Assembly (NCBI GenBank): GCA_035582835.1
Contig: JAYKAV010002924.1
Span: forward strand, 455,282 to 519,281
Origin: Phoebastria nigripes
Lineage: Eukaryota; Chordata; Aves; Procellariiformes; Diomedeidae
Length of the DNA stretch: 64,000 bases
Direction: 5' to 3'
Shown: one piece after another, positions 33,991 through 46,850 of the stretch
How the letters are laid out: every line of letters begins with the position of its first letter
Numbering within the stretch: the first letter of the stretch is position 1
Program-made: the position numbers and the translations under genes
The notes under the pieces: generated by a model
The model's database searches: none
Seen by the model: only the letters and a program-made list of their open reading frames with translations
What the model was told of the DNA's origin: nothing

Positions 33991-36900
33991 GCATATTGTT
34001 TCCTAGCACACAATAACCAGTTGTTCCTATGGGCAGGAATGGGCATTTAACTTACTTTAGATACTTAAAATTTACTTATCCAGCTGAGGCACAAAAGGTT
34101 ATACTTAGTGGAGAGAAGCAGGAACCTTCAGCAGATACTTTCTTTGCTAGTTGTGACATAGATTTTTTTTATATTTGTATAGGCCTAGACCCACAACATG
34201 CTATTTATATTTAAATTGCAGTGTTTCAGGATTTTTCATAATTGCTTTCCACAATCAGTCATTTTCCTTTAATCTTCACCTCATCCTTTGAATAGTAGCT
34301 TGAGACATCATACTTTAAGTGCTATGCATTATTTTGCCATTAATGCCACCTGGTCTATATAATCTGTGTGGTGACATTTTATTAATTGCACAGTACCCAG
34401 AGTGTATATAAATCATTTCCTCTTCTCAATCATAAACTTTTCAGAAAAGTTTGACTGAGGAAAGCAGATATATACACTAGTAGGCTTGATTTCAGAAGGT
34501 GTTTTACTACAGGTGCTGCTAATATAGCAGAGTTGGCAGTACATGTGCTGTGCTCCGTTCTTTATTTCTGGCCTCCACTTCCCTCTGTAGGATCCTAGAT
34601 ACTCAGAGGAGGAACTGGAACGCTAATTAGTGAAAGCTGACTGTACACCCAGTTNCCTCCCTCATGCTCTCTTTATGTGCGTACAGTTTTGCCATCCAGT
34701 CTGTTATTCTGTTGGCTCAGAACTATCATTTTGGATATCATCTTAGTTTTCTTCGATATCTTCTAAGCCATTTCTCTTTTACTGAGAAACTGCCTCCTAC
34801 TGACTATTCATGGTTGTTTGCAAGAGAAGTCTTACTATTTTTACCCTCAGTCACTCCATTTCATCCCCTGCCCAAAGTAAAATTTCCCAATACTGTATAG
34901 CTTAGAAGCCACCACCAATAGATCCATTCACAGATCCTTAATTTCTTCTTTCTTTCTTCTCTAGCCAAGGTTCAGCAACCTTTGGTCTATGCTGGCTGTC
35001 CTTAGCCAAGGCTGATAAACCTTCAGTGTTCAGACCTACTCTCCCTCATCCATTTAGTTGCTGCCATTCAATCAGAACCATAAAGATAAACATGCTTCTT
35101 CACTCATATGCATACACATATATACACCTTTATGCATATCAGTTACTGAAACAGGGCAGAAACAAGGCAAACAACTCTAAGAGCCCTCTGAGCAAGTTTG
35201 TTATGGGTGAGCAAACCCATGCTCTGTCTCTGGAAGGTAATCATCTGAACCGTTTCTTCTGGTGAGGATCTTGATTTTCTGCTGAGTGCACACCTGTTGC
35301 ATGCTTTGTGGAGCCAGAATAGCTCTGGTACTGCTCTTTTTTGCATAGATTAAATCTTTTCCTGTTAAAGCAAACAGTGGTTTGTGCACTGCCAGGTATC
35401 AGGTAGACTTTAGCCATACCTACCCACAGTATAAGCGTTTTGCCAAGATCAGGGTACGACTGTTTGGTGGTATTGTTCCATCACACTCTCATAGTAATCA
35501 TTCTACTAAGCACACTCAAAGATAAGCTTATTTGAAAGGCAAAATTTTGGTAACCATAAATTCTGCAAACCAACCCGTTTTTCTCATATTTCTACCTTAA
35601 CTCTATTAAGTAAAGTTCCTATTTTTCTGTACATTGCACACTTCCTGTAAAGTGATTTTGTTGAATACAAGTTTGAAATACCAGTAGCACTGAATTTAAA
35701 GTAAAAAAAAAAAAAAAAAAAGAAAAATGTGCTGTGGCAATAGTAAGGCATAACTGTAAAGCACAACCACGTGGAACTCGGCACTCAGCTACGCCTTTGA
35801 AAAGCATGGCAGGACATGGCAGGCAACACACTGGAAATTCACTTTTTCACCCTAAAGTCAGATACCTTTAAAAAGAGGAACACTCTAGTAATGACTGGCT
35901 AGGAAAAGTTTCAGACAGCTTGGTTAGCATCACAAAGTTTTCTGCAAGAGGTAGACATCAAATACAGTTCTCCAAGGAAGTATTCGGCTGCCTTAACTAT
36001 GAAGCCATCCTTCTCCCTATGCCATTCTCTGCCTTACTCACACCACATGTTGCAGGATATTTCATCTACTGATGTGCATCCTATAGCCCCTTGAAGTTCA
36101 CTGAAAAGCTCAGGACTTTGGTGACCATGTCATTAAAGGCTGTATTAGAGCATGCACACACCAGACACAGATGACCTCAATTCCAGCATTTTGTAATTCA
36201 TAGCTTTGCAGATTTAATAACGTTCTGTTGTTACCAGGTTTACTTTCAACAGGAAGTAATTTTCAGCTAAGAAGCTATTAAGCATATAGGTCCTTATTTT
36301 GTTTCCTGAATACCAGTAGTTTATTCAGCAAAAAATCCAGTTTAGCAAGCATAGGCATATATATGAATCTCATTAAAGTAATTGAAATATGTAAGGATTT
36401 TGTGCCCCAGTCCTCTTATTGATGCCATTGGCATTGTTTGTGGAAAGGTAAGGGTGCAGATATGGATGGGAGTCTGGTTTACACTCTGTCTTGTAGCGGA
36501 TGGTATTTGTTTTATTTGTGTGCTCCCGGTCAGAAGGATTCCCGTGAGAGAANGGAACACTGTTCCTTTTTCAAGGATGCTTCTGAGCATGCTTCACATG
36601 GAGATGGTTGCAAAGGATGTGGATGAAGTCAGGCAAGGTGTAGCTATGTTACAGCATTAGGATCTTACAGCTTATGCTAGGAGACTTCGAGGTGGCAGTG
36701 AGTAGGCATCCTTCGAGAGGTGATAGGAGTAACTTCCTGGGGGATAGAGCAGACTCAGCAGAGTTTATGGCAGCTGAGAATGCCGTTTAGTTAACTAAAA
36801 CCAAACCTGGAGCAATGATCTGCCTGCAAGGATACTTGGGCAAAGAAAGAGCTGTGTATGATACAGAAATACCAACTTTGGCTTGCCAGTCTTTCAGTTG

Positions 36901-39900
36901 ACTGTTCTGAGGCAGGTTGTTGTTCACTGATTGAGCTGCAAAAGAGCATGATTCACTGCTCTCAGATTGGGTTTCTGAAAGAAAATTGGTGGGGGATTCT
37001 CAGTGTTCTGCAGAGCTAAGTAGAGCCAAGCATCGATGCTTAGAGACCTTCTTCTACCTGTCCATCAGAGAAGAGGTGAGGAGGAAAGGGCATGTAACAA
37101 GCGCAGTGTTTTTCACTCTCTGTTCCTCCAGATTTTCCCTCTTTCTGTTTGGGGGAAGTGCAGAAGGGAAACAGTAGAACCCTGGCACCATCAAACTCAG
37201 CAAGCATTTTGCCACTGGCTGTACTGGACAAGGATTTCATCTCTAATGTTGTGAATATACAACATTGGTTTTGCAGTCATTAAAAATGGCAGATTGAAAC
37301 AAATCTAAATGTCAGACAGTCTTGAAACAAATAATACCATAAACCCATGAGTCAAAAGGGACATGCTCTTGCTAAGTGTTCCTCCTTAAAAACATGAAGA
37401 TTTAGGGGTGTATGGAAGAAACTAGCTGTTTATTTCTCCCAGCTATAAGTATAATGAAAAAAGGGAGTTCCTTAAATTTACTCTAGCTGTAAGAAATTTA
37501 CTTTACTGCTTATGTTTAACGTTGAACGCATTTCTAGAATACTGCCTAGCTCTCGGAATTAATGATGTCCTGTGCTTCAGCAATTCCAAGACTTGTTTTG
37601 TACCTATTTCATTCCTTCAATGGAACTTACATGTCTAAATCACGTGACTGCTTTGAAAATCTTGATCTCTAAGAAGACAGATAAATGTATGTACAAGACA
37701 CATAGTGAATGCTACAAACTTACTCATTTTTGTGGATTGTGATTATGCAAATGTATTCAACTAAAAACATTAGTAACTGGCATTATCATTTAAATGAAAG
37801 GACAGTAGGACTAGTGTGTATATATGAACCAGTGTAGTTACTTTTGCAAATCATTTGGAAAATTGTCTGTAGTAATGCTGGCACTGAAGTTCCTTTTTCA
37901 CATAAAAAACCCACATTGTAAATCAATGTACAATTTATGCTGTACACACCATTTCAGTTCAGCATTAATCATGAACATATAACCATTAAGGTTAATCCTA
38001 CTGGTTGTTTAAGAGAAGAATAAGACATGGTATGCAAAGGGTGAATAATCAAATATAACTGTGGCTTAGAAGGGGATGTATGGCAGTGACGGATGCAGTT
38101 TTAATTTAAACGTTTTTACTCTTTGCGCTGGTGGGATAGCAACATTAACTAGAAATTAATTTAAGAATTACTTAAAAGCCTTAGGGGTGGGAATGAGGGC
38201 AAGAATAGATATTTATGCGTAGGTGTGGTTGTACAGACATAGACATAGAAGGAATGGAATTTATTTGGCTGTCTTAGGAGTCTGGCAATTAAATGTGCTG
38301 ATAGGAGTTGATCACCTTAGGCACTTTATAATCAGAAGAAAGAGACATCAACAGGAGGTGATTCGTATAATTTTAAGACAGTCATTGATGATAGCTCAAA
38401 GCCTAGGTCATTTAAACATTCAAGACTCCAGCTGGATTCTCAATGCAAATACTGAATCACATATTGTGGTAATGCATTTTCAGTAGGCCCTACTCTTCAA
38501 GTAGGTATAAAAACCCATCATTATAATAATGAGAAGCATTTGGGGGGCACATTCTAGTTTACAGACACACCAAATTTCATCTGCTAAAAATAAAACTCTA
38601 CTTAGCCAAAACTGGACATACAGGTCTATAGAGTTTCTACTTCATTGGTATTTAGAATAGCATATTATTTCAGTATACTGCAGTATAGCAGTGACAACAG
38701 TTCCCTTTAAAGAATTTGTACAGGATAAAAATACACTGGAAGTGTATATCTCATGATGTCTTACAAATATTTCTTCAGTTTTGGATGTATTTCAGTGGCC
38801 ATAATTAGATGGTTTTCAGTAAAGACAAATAAATTTCTTAATACTTGATATAATCACAATCATATAAACCTAATGCTTATAAAATAGCTGGAATTTATAT
38901 TTTTTCCTGTTTTTCAGGGATGACTGTATAAATGGAAATATTACTTCATTATATATATTAATGTGATCATTTTTAAAAGTGCTGTAGATCTTCCTTGGAA
39001 AAATAAAATCAACTGAATGATTTTCAAATGAGAAGACATCTAAATTCACAGAACTTGCATCAATATTGTCAGACTTATGTTATTAGTTTGTTTTATCATT
39101 TAATTATAGCATCCTTCTTTCCTCAAGTCATATGAGATACCTTATAATTCCATTGAGAATTATCAAATAAGAATTATATATTACAAATATAGGACAACAG
39201 CATTTTCCTATAAAAAGATATTCCTTTGTGGTTCAAAAAAATGTTTGATGCTTATATTTTTAAAGAAATCCTTTGAAGTTAACTTCAATAGAAACTCTTA
39301 CCATACAGACCAGCAGAGATTTAGTTTACTAATTAGTTGCTTCATTTTGATTTAGTATATATCAAAATCAATTCACAATTATAGATTTGTTATTAATTAA
39401 ACTTTTAAAAACAGCTGTGTATGTGCTGATGGCAAACTTTTAACCTGCCTTTTTCTTTTATTTAATTTTCTTTTTTCTCAATTCCCAACTTGATTTCATG
39501 TTCTATGTTTTTAGGCAAACACTGCACTCACCAGTTGAAGAGCAGGAACTAGAAGTGAGGCTCACATAAATCCTTATCCTAGAATGGGTTTCGCAGTCTA
39601 TGAATGGCAGTTCCCCTATCATTGCCACCCACAGTTCTGTCAACTACTCTTACAAGCTCACCGTGGTATTAAACCCTTTGTTCTTTGTGCCTGTTCTGCT
39701 TTTCTTCCCTTCCCCTGCTGTGAAGATAAGATTTCTTAATTCCCACCCCATGTGCTTTCACATCAGGTAAGTATTTCTGAAGTGAAAATTCATAAAGGAC
39801 ATCATAGGGGAATAATTTTTGAAAGGATGGGTTATAGGGAGAAGAGCATCATAAGAGTTCAAGAGTTTGTGGGAAGGGGAAGTTATGTATTTTCTTTCCT

Positions 39901-42900
39901 CTCCCTTACTTAATCAACTTCTTTCTATCCATGTCGTTTCTCAGTATTGAGGGCATGCCCCAAAATTTATCATTTTCATCCAAAATCACACATTACCTTG
40001 TGTGTCTTTACTGCTTTCTCAATCCCATTTATTTTGCTGTAAACCCATCTGTCTCTAGCAGCATTCAGCGAAGCAGCTCTTAATTAGGTGGTGTTAAAAC
40101 TGTCAGTGTTGCAAATCAGCTCTACTGGCAGCTAAACTGCTCTTCTAGTTTGCTGGATATAGATGAGCAGAAGCTGACACAGCTCCAGCAAGTTGTGATG
40201 GTGAAAGGAGTCAAAAAAATGCAATTGTACCCCCCTACACACAATCTCCCAGCCTTTGAAAGGATACTCACTAGTACCTGCATTTGGTGCATCTGTTGAT
40301 TTGCCGTTTGAAGGACCTGCTAGGTTTTATGCCCTAAGTATGCCATAGTTATGAACACTACACAGTATACTTATCTCTTTTTAGATGGCATATACATTTT
40401 TAACTCTTCTTAATCCTGTTTGGAAAAACAGTCAAAAGAATGGAAATGGTGTGCAGGTTTCTAAAAGATTCTTTGTGGTTTGTTTTTTTTTTTTTGAGCA
40501 GGGGTGGAATGATTTTCAAAGAAAGAGGACTGAGATTTGGATTAATGATGCATATGTCAGGCTTGAGACAATCTCTCTGTTTTAGGTCTCTTGCTTTAAA
40601 TAAATTTCTTAAAATAACATCTTATAAAAGAAAGCTGGCAATGGTGAACTATGAACTTGCTGAAAATGACCATTGCAATCACCTTTGTGTGTGGTTATGA
40701 AATTGAAGAGCTGTTGTGTTGCTCATGCAACTACCCAACTAAGTTTGAGTTCAACTAAATTTGGAAAGGTGAGCTTCAAAATAACCAGAAGGCTGCAGTC
40801 TCCTGTATCCTATGACTCCAGCCTTCCCAAAAGATTTACACAACAGGATTCCTGTGTGTTCCAGTCCAAATCCAACCTTAATTTCATGACCTTTTTAGGA
40901 AGTGGGGAAATAATTTTTGTGCTACTACCTGGGAGAGGGAAGCAATTAAAAATGTATTAAATCTTTTACCTTGGAATCAACTTACTTTCATTCTGAAATG
41001 CTACCATATTTCATCCAAGCCACATTAGTTTGAGTTGTCTTTCCATATCCCTTTGTTTAGACACGTCTACACCGCTGGTTCTACCTTAGTGAAGGGAAGA
41101 GGGATATCACAGCTTGACTGCAGTAAAAGTAGTCTAGCTGGTGAAGTTGGAGAACAGATGCTTTGTAAAAAAAAAAAAAAAAGAAAGTACATAGGCAATC
41201 ACTGCCCCTTGCCCTCCAAATTAATAGCAATCAAAATCTCTGATTAGCTCTGCTATCCCCATGCTCAAGGCAATAGAGCCTATAAGTTGTCAGCAGTTTC
41301 CAGTGCTATTTCAGTTAGGCGGAAGTACTCCAATGATTCTCTTCTGTGTGTTTTGTTTGAATGAAAACTGCTTTACTAGAAAGTAGGTTTTTGAGTCTAA
41401 GTGCAAAAAGTCTTTTTTTTACTGCTAATTATTCATCTGATCACTTCTTTAATGGGGCATTTGATTTATTTCAGAGTAATCTCTGCTTTTATATGTAAAT
41501 CACAAGTTTTAGAGTGTGGTAATTAAATTATGCAAGGAAAATGCAAGGAAAAACTGTTCTAATCAAAAGGTGGAAATTCCATTAAAATGTTTGGTATTTA
41601 TTTATATAGCCAAGTAACTAATTTTAGAAAAACATTTTTTTCTAAAAATTAGGTTTTCTGTAGTGTACCAGTATGGGCATGTTCCTTATGTTTCTCATCA
41701 CCTACCTGACTAGCTATTTCTGAATGGTCTAAGCCTTTTAGTATGAAGTGAAACCTTTCTTGCCTCATTCAGGCACATAAAAGTGTAAAAAAGTAACAAA
41801 GACCAGAAGCAAAAGTATTTTAAGGGAGGTAGGTATTGCCAGTCTGCACTATATAGTACACTATGTTCCCAAGACAAGTACAGTACATACGGTAACCGAG
41901 AAGATTAATGTACTCTGTTAGGCAAGGCATTGCAATCAGAAACCAATAATCGATACAAATGGCCAGTCTGACCCAGGAAAAGATTTTCATTAATTCTGGG
42001 TAGAGTTGTCTTAATTGCCTAAAGGACACATTTGACAGTTTTTAGTTCGGAAGGGAAGTTATCAAAGAACTGAAGTATCCTACTACTTCTAATGCTGATC
42101 AAGTATTTCTGTAAGTTTTAAACAGCTCAACAATACAAGAGCTGTGAAAAAGCACTGAAATTCAGCTCAGCCTTCTAAAGAATTTCAAAGCACACATGCT
42201 ATAATAATAATTGTAAATCATTACAAAGCAGCTAGTAAATCTACACTACTGCAATAACATAAAAAACCCCACATTTCTAATGAATCGAGAAATAAAAGGC
42301 CAAAGAAAACAGAGACAGTGAAAATGGCTAATTCTTGAATTGAAATGTAAGTGAAAGAGTAAGTAGCCTGTTGATGCAATTTCAAGGAGGCATTCCAGGT
42401 GAGGTCTTCAAAGGCATAAAATTCAAGGAACCGGTGTTAATGGAAAACTGTTGGAAGTGAGGCTCCTAGAGTTGTAAAATATAAAAGTTATGGAAATTTT
42501 GAAGGCATGGAAAAAAATTACAGCGCAGGTAGGTTCCAAATTCCTTCTCTCCTCGCTCACCTTCCCTGCAATTTGGGGGAATGTTGAAGCACATGTAATA
42601 ATCAATTACTTGTCAAAATTATATTTAATGTGTTTCTGAAGGAGTGAGCAATATATTATTTACCACAGCTCATGCATGGTACAGCTTTTGAATAATGGCA
42701 AACAGATTTAGTATTAGAGATGGAGGTGTCCTGCTGCACAGTAAGCACGACATTATTATGTTTTTTTCCTTTTGTGGTTAACATATTTTCAAAATAAAAA
42801 TATACAAATGTAGGAAATGTCAATGTTGTTGACATACATAAAATAGAAGGTTACATCTAGAGGATTCAGAAACAATATGTAAATACAGACAATGTTATAA

Positions 42901-43049
42901 TGCAGATACTGAAGCAGCTTGAGTTTTCAGAGAAAAACTTAGAAAACATAGATTAATAACGTCAAACACATCCATTATAATGTGACTGACAGAGTACAGC
43001 ATCACAAATCGGCTATAAATTTGGCCTACCCTGTAAGCGTGTATGTATA

Positions 43050-43830
43050 TTCAACAAGGCTCAGTGCCGGATCCTGCACTTGTGTCACAACAACCCTATG
43101 CGATGCTACAGGCTTGGGGAAACGTGGATGGAAAGCTGCCTGGCGGAAAAGGACCTGAGGGTATTGGTCGACAGCCGGCTGAATATGAGCCAGCAGTGTG
43201 CCCAGGTGGCCAAGAAGGCCAACGGCATCCTGGCCTGTATCGGAAATAGTGGGGCCAGCAGGACTAGGGAAGTGATTGTCCCCCTGTACTTGGCACTGGT
43301 GAGGCCACACCTTGCATACTGTGTTCGTTTTTGGGCCCCTCACTACAAAAAAAGACATTGAGGTGCTGGAGCGTGTCCAGAGGAGGGCAACGANGCTGGT
43401 GAAGGGTCTGGAGANCAAGTCTTATGAGGAGCGGCTGAGGGAACTGGGACTGTTTAGCCTGGAGAAGAGGAGGCTCAGGGGAGACCTTATCGCTCTCTAC
43501 AACTACCTGAAAGGAGGTTGTAGCGAGGTGGGTGTTGGTCTCTTCTCCCAAGTAACAAGCGATAGGACAAGAGGAAACGGCCTCAGGTTGTGCCAGGGGA
43601 GGTTTAGATTGGACATTGCGAAAAATTTCTTCACCAAAAGGGTTGTCAGGCATTGGAACAGGCTGCCCAGGGAAGTGGTTGAGTCACCATCCCTGGAGGT
43701 ATTTAAAAGACGTGTAGATGTGGTGCTTAGGGACATGGTTTAGTGGTGGACTTGGCAGTGTTAGGTTAACGGTTGGATTTGATAATCTTAAAGGTCCTTT
43801 CCAACCTAAATGGTTCTATGATTCTATGAT
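43050..43830 (+). mobile_element. CR1 LINE, 5'-truncated copy with intact 3' end
   Basis: This is the 3' third of a chicken-repeat-1 non-LTR retrotransposon in the same orientation as NALCN. It shows the C-terminal part of ORF2 after the reverse transcriptase core: recognisable stretches are [33 protein letters not shown] and [18 protein letters not shown]. The typical CR1 3' UTR follows (AACGGTTGGATTTGATAATC and the ATTCTATGATTCTATGAT tail). The reading frame is broken once by an extra A in the A7 run at 43347-43353, and the downstream frame stays open for 143 codons to 43743. Long frames with one visible shift suggest a relatively young copy. The 5' boundary near 43050 is judged by where CR1 similarity stops. 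No promoter or endonuclease region remains, so it cannot move by itself. Confidence 0.93.
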
Positions 43831-43877
43831 TTTTTATATATACATATATGTATGTGCATACATATATGTACATATAT
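43831..43877. repeat. TA/TATG-rich tract between two CR1 3' ends
   Basis: Alternating TATATACATATATGTATG sequence directly follows the tail of the first CR1 and precedes the second CR1 fragment. A similar TTTTTATATATTTATG tract follows the second fragment. Confidence 0.8.
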
Positions 43878-44022
43878 TTTGGAAGTGTTCAAAGTCAGGT
43901 TGGATGGGGCTTTGAGAAACTTGATCTAGTGAAAGATATCCCTGCCTATGGCAGGGAGGTTGGACTAGATGATCTTTAAAGGTGCCTTCCAATCCAAACC
44001 ATTCTATGATTCTATGATTCTG
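43878..44022 (+). mobile_element. CR1 LINE 3'-end fragment
   Basis: About 145 bp matching the last part of a CR1 3' UTR: GGAAGTGTTCAAAGTCAGG, then GGTTGGACTAGATGATCTTT and CCATTCTATGATTCTATGAT. It has the same orientation as the CR1 immediately upstream but a different subfamily sequence, so it is a separate insertion and not a duplicated tail. Confidence 0.88.
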
Positions 44023-46774
44023 TGGGTTTTTATATATTTATGTATATATGTGGCGTATAATATGACCAGGTGGAAGTGTTAAATTGTGTCTATACTGCTT
44101 CCTGTACCTGAGGTTAAAAGCATTTGTCACTGTGCTTTGAAACTAGTCCAGATACCTAGGTTGCTGCTAAGAGATCAGTGATAATTTGCAAATTTAGAGT
44201 ATTTTTTTTATTGTGAAAGGAGAACGTGTAGACTTTCATTTTGAAAGTACTATGGCATGAGGGAGTATGCAAATCCACATAGGACAGGAAGGTGATTAAT
44301 TACACCTTAGTAAAGTACAGGGTCCACTTCAACCCTACAGCTTAGATGAAGTCGCTAGATATAAACCAAAAATTAATTTGGCCTATTTCATTTCAGGTTT
44401 TATACAATAATTATTTTGTCTCATTGTATTTTCTGAACTGAACTGTGTTGCAATGTTTAGGAAAAAGAGTTAAATCTGTATTCATATTATTTGGGTTCTA
44501 TTTTGCATTTCATAGTATGTAGCTTTAAGAAAATTACTGCTGAGGTGATGATATACTTATTAACAGTTCTAAAATCTGAGGGGAAGGTAACAATCTCTAT
44601 GCATTATTGTTATCACAAACAATTTAGTAGTATTTTTAGGTTTCTTTTATGTTGCAGCTGCTGCTCTCCATTTCTCTAAGTCAGATTGCAGTCACTGAAA
44701 GGCTGCTTACTTCCTCTCTATCTTTCTGCAAAGAAAATGACATATCTGTGCTAGCTGATTTATAAACTGGTGAGGAGGAGGTTCATTTAGTTTCAAAGAA
44801 GCCATTATTTCATGGATTTTTAGGGCAGAAGAGTCACCATTTCTCTTTTTGACTGTTCTCTTAGAAGTTTGTGGGAGGAGAGAAGTGACTACTGTTAGTA
44901 AGAGACGTACAGGAGTGAACCCGTACTACTGCTTTATTCTGTTATTGCAGGGTATGAATTAACAGGATGCAACTAGTCTGAAGGAGGCATATGCAACACT
45001 TATTCTTTAGCCCTATAGCAGAAATAGGATTTTGGCTATCAAATCTAGGATGTAAGGAAAAAAAGTATCTGATTTCTGGCAGCAACTTTTGCCTTTAAAG
45101 TTTGGTTACTCGGAAAAGTCATATCTTACAGTTTTTCATTTCTCTTCAGTAAGCTTTCTATCATTATTTCCATTCATTTAGTTCCTACATGTGTATTTTC
45201 TCATTCTTCTTGTGTTACTGACTTTACTTCGCTCCTTTGACCAAAATTCAGTTTGCCTTTTTTAAGTAGTTTTTTTTTATTTTTAAATCAAAATTTGCCA
45301 TGCAAAAAGGCAGGAGAGTCTGGTACAATACGACAGGTTTATTAATTGCTTGTATTTTCAAATATTACAGAGAAATTTAGACTATTGGAAGATAGTCCTT
45401 GGCAGTTGCTGATTTCTGTATGATTTTAGCTATAAATAATCTGAAAATGACATTTGCTTTAAAAAACTATGATAGCATGAAAAGCAGGACCCTGCTTACA
45501 TAGCAGAGCACATATTTGCATGTCCTGAAATGTTGCCATTTATTGTTCAGTAATAGTCCCATTTCCAGCTTATTTTGAGGCTGCGTAGTAAGAGGCCCTG
45601 TAAAAACACATAGTTCGATATAGTGCCTACCTTGAGTTTTACATACTAATCAGATGAGGTAGAAGGTGGAAGCAGAAGCACAGTAAAGTGAAATGCGTAG
45701 AATATTTTTCAAGCCAGGACAGTTTACTGTCTATGCTGCTCTTTCTGCCAGGCCAGTGTCACCTCTGCTGCAGCCAGATAACATTTATAGAAAGGTTTCC
45801 AATTGCATATTCTAAAACTTGCAAGAGTTATGATGTTATTTGGTTTTTGGGAGTGTTTTGCTTCCTTGAATATCACCATACCTTCTGTATTATCTCCTGC
45901 AACTGGTAACAAAGGTTCTCTATGCTAAGGTGATCTTAAAGAAACTAGAATTTCCAAGGAGATTTTTCATTGGACGATGGATCTTAACGAGTCCTTACAT
46001 TCATCTCTACTACGTTACTACCCTGAGAAGTTCCTCTGCCATCATAAAGAATGTTAAAGCAAGTCTCTATAGGCTAAACTGGTGAAGAATCACCCTATTC
46101 TCATTGCACTGGGACAGGCAGCCTGTATTGGAAAGCTGAGATTGCCTCCCTGCCACCACCAAAGTTAATAACATCTGAGCTGAGACTACTGACTTATTTT
46201 CTTTGCAGTGTCTCAAAGCCACCCCTTTTAGCGTCTTTAATTAAAAACTCTCCCTTCACCTTGTTTCCTCAATGAAGTTGCATTACTTGAATTTGTCTAG
46301 CATCTGGAAGTTTCTCTCAAATACAGTAGATGATATCTCAGATTTACAATGTTTTTTAATATCCCACACTGATATATAACTGCATCAATGTAAGATATTA
46401 AAAAGCCTGTTCCTTTAAGATTTGTGGTTAATGCTTAATAATTTTCAGAAATGTTCAGATTGCAGAGCATGAGAATAATTTGCTAAATTCTCCTTACAAG
46501 CATATCTTTGTCAGGCAGTCATGAAGTAAGTTGAAAGCAAAATGGTTTATAGAAAATTAGTTACACAGCTTGTAAAATGCTCTACAACATTCTGCAAACA
46601 AAAGGGAAAATTTCCTGCAATTTCACAATTTTGTACTTGCTCAGATGGCCATTAACCAACAAGATGAAAATCAAATTTATCCTATTCATGCAATGAATTA
46701 TCTATGATTAGCAGTCTATAGAATGTGATTTTCTAAAGCTCCTTTCATAGTCAAGGTATCTTCAAGCACTTCGG

Positions 46775-46812
<38 letters not shown>

Positions 46813-46850
46813 CACATGAAAAAAACTTGCTAAAAAAAAAAAAAAAAAAA
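46775..46850. repeat. Two long poly(A) runs (A34 and A19)
   Basis: A34 at 46775-46808 and A19 at 46832-46850 are separated by 23 bases containing CACACATG and a shorter A run. No processed gene copy or SINE body is visible before either run, so they may be slippage-expanded mononucleotide repeats or the tail of an unrecognised retrocopy. The small ORF starting at 46827 is only a lysine run. Confidence 0.85.

Noticed and set aside
43312..43743. 143-codon frame as a host gene
   Set aside because: It is the C-terminal part of CR1 ORF2, and a frameshift separates it from the rest.
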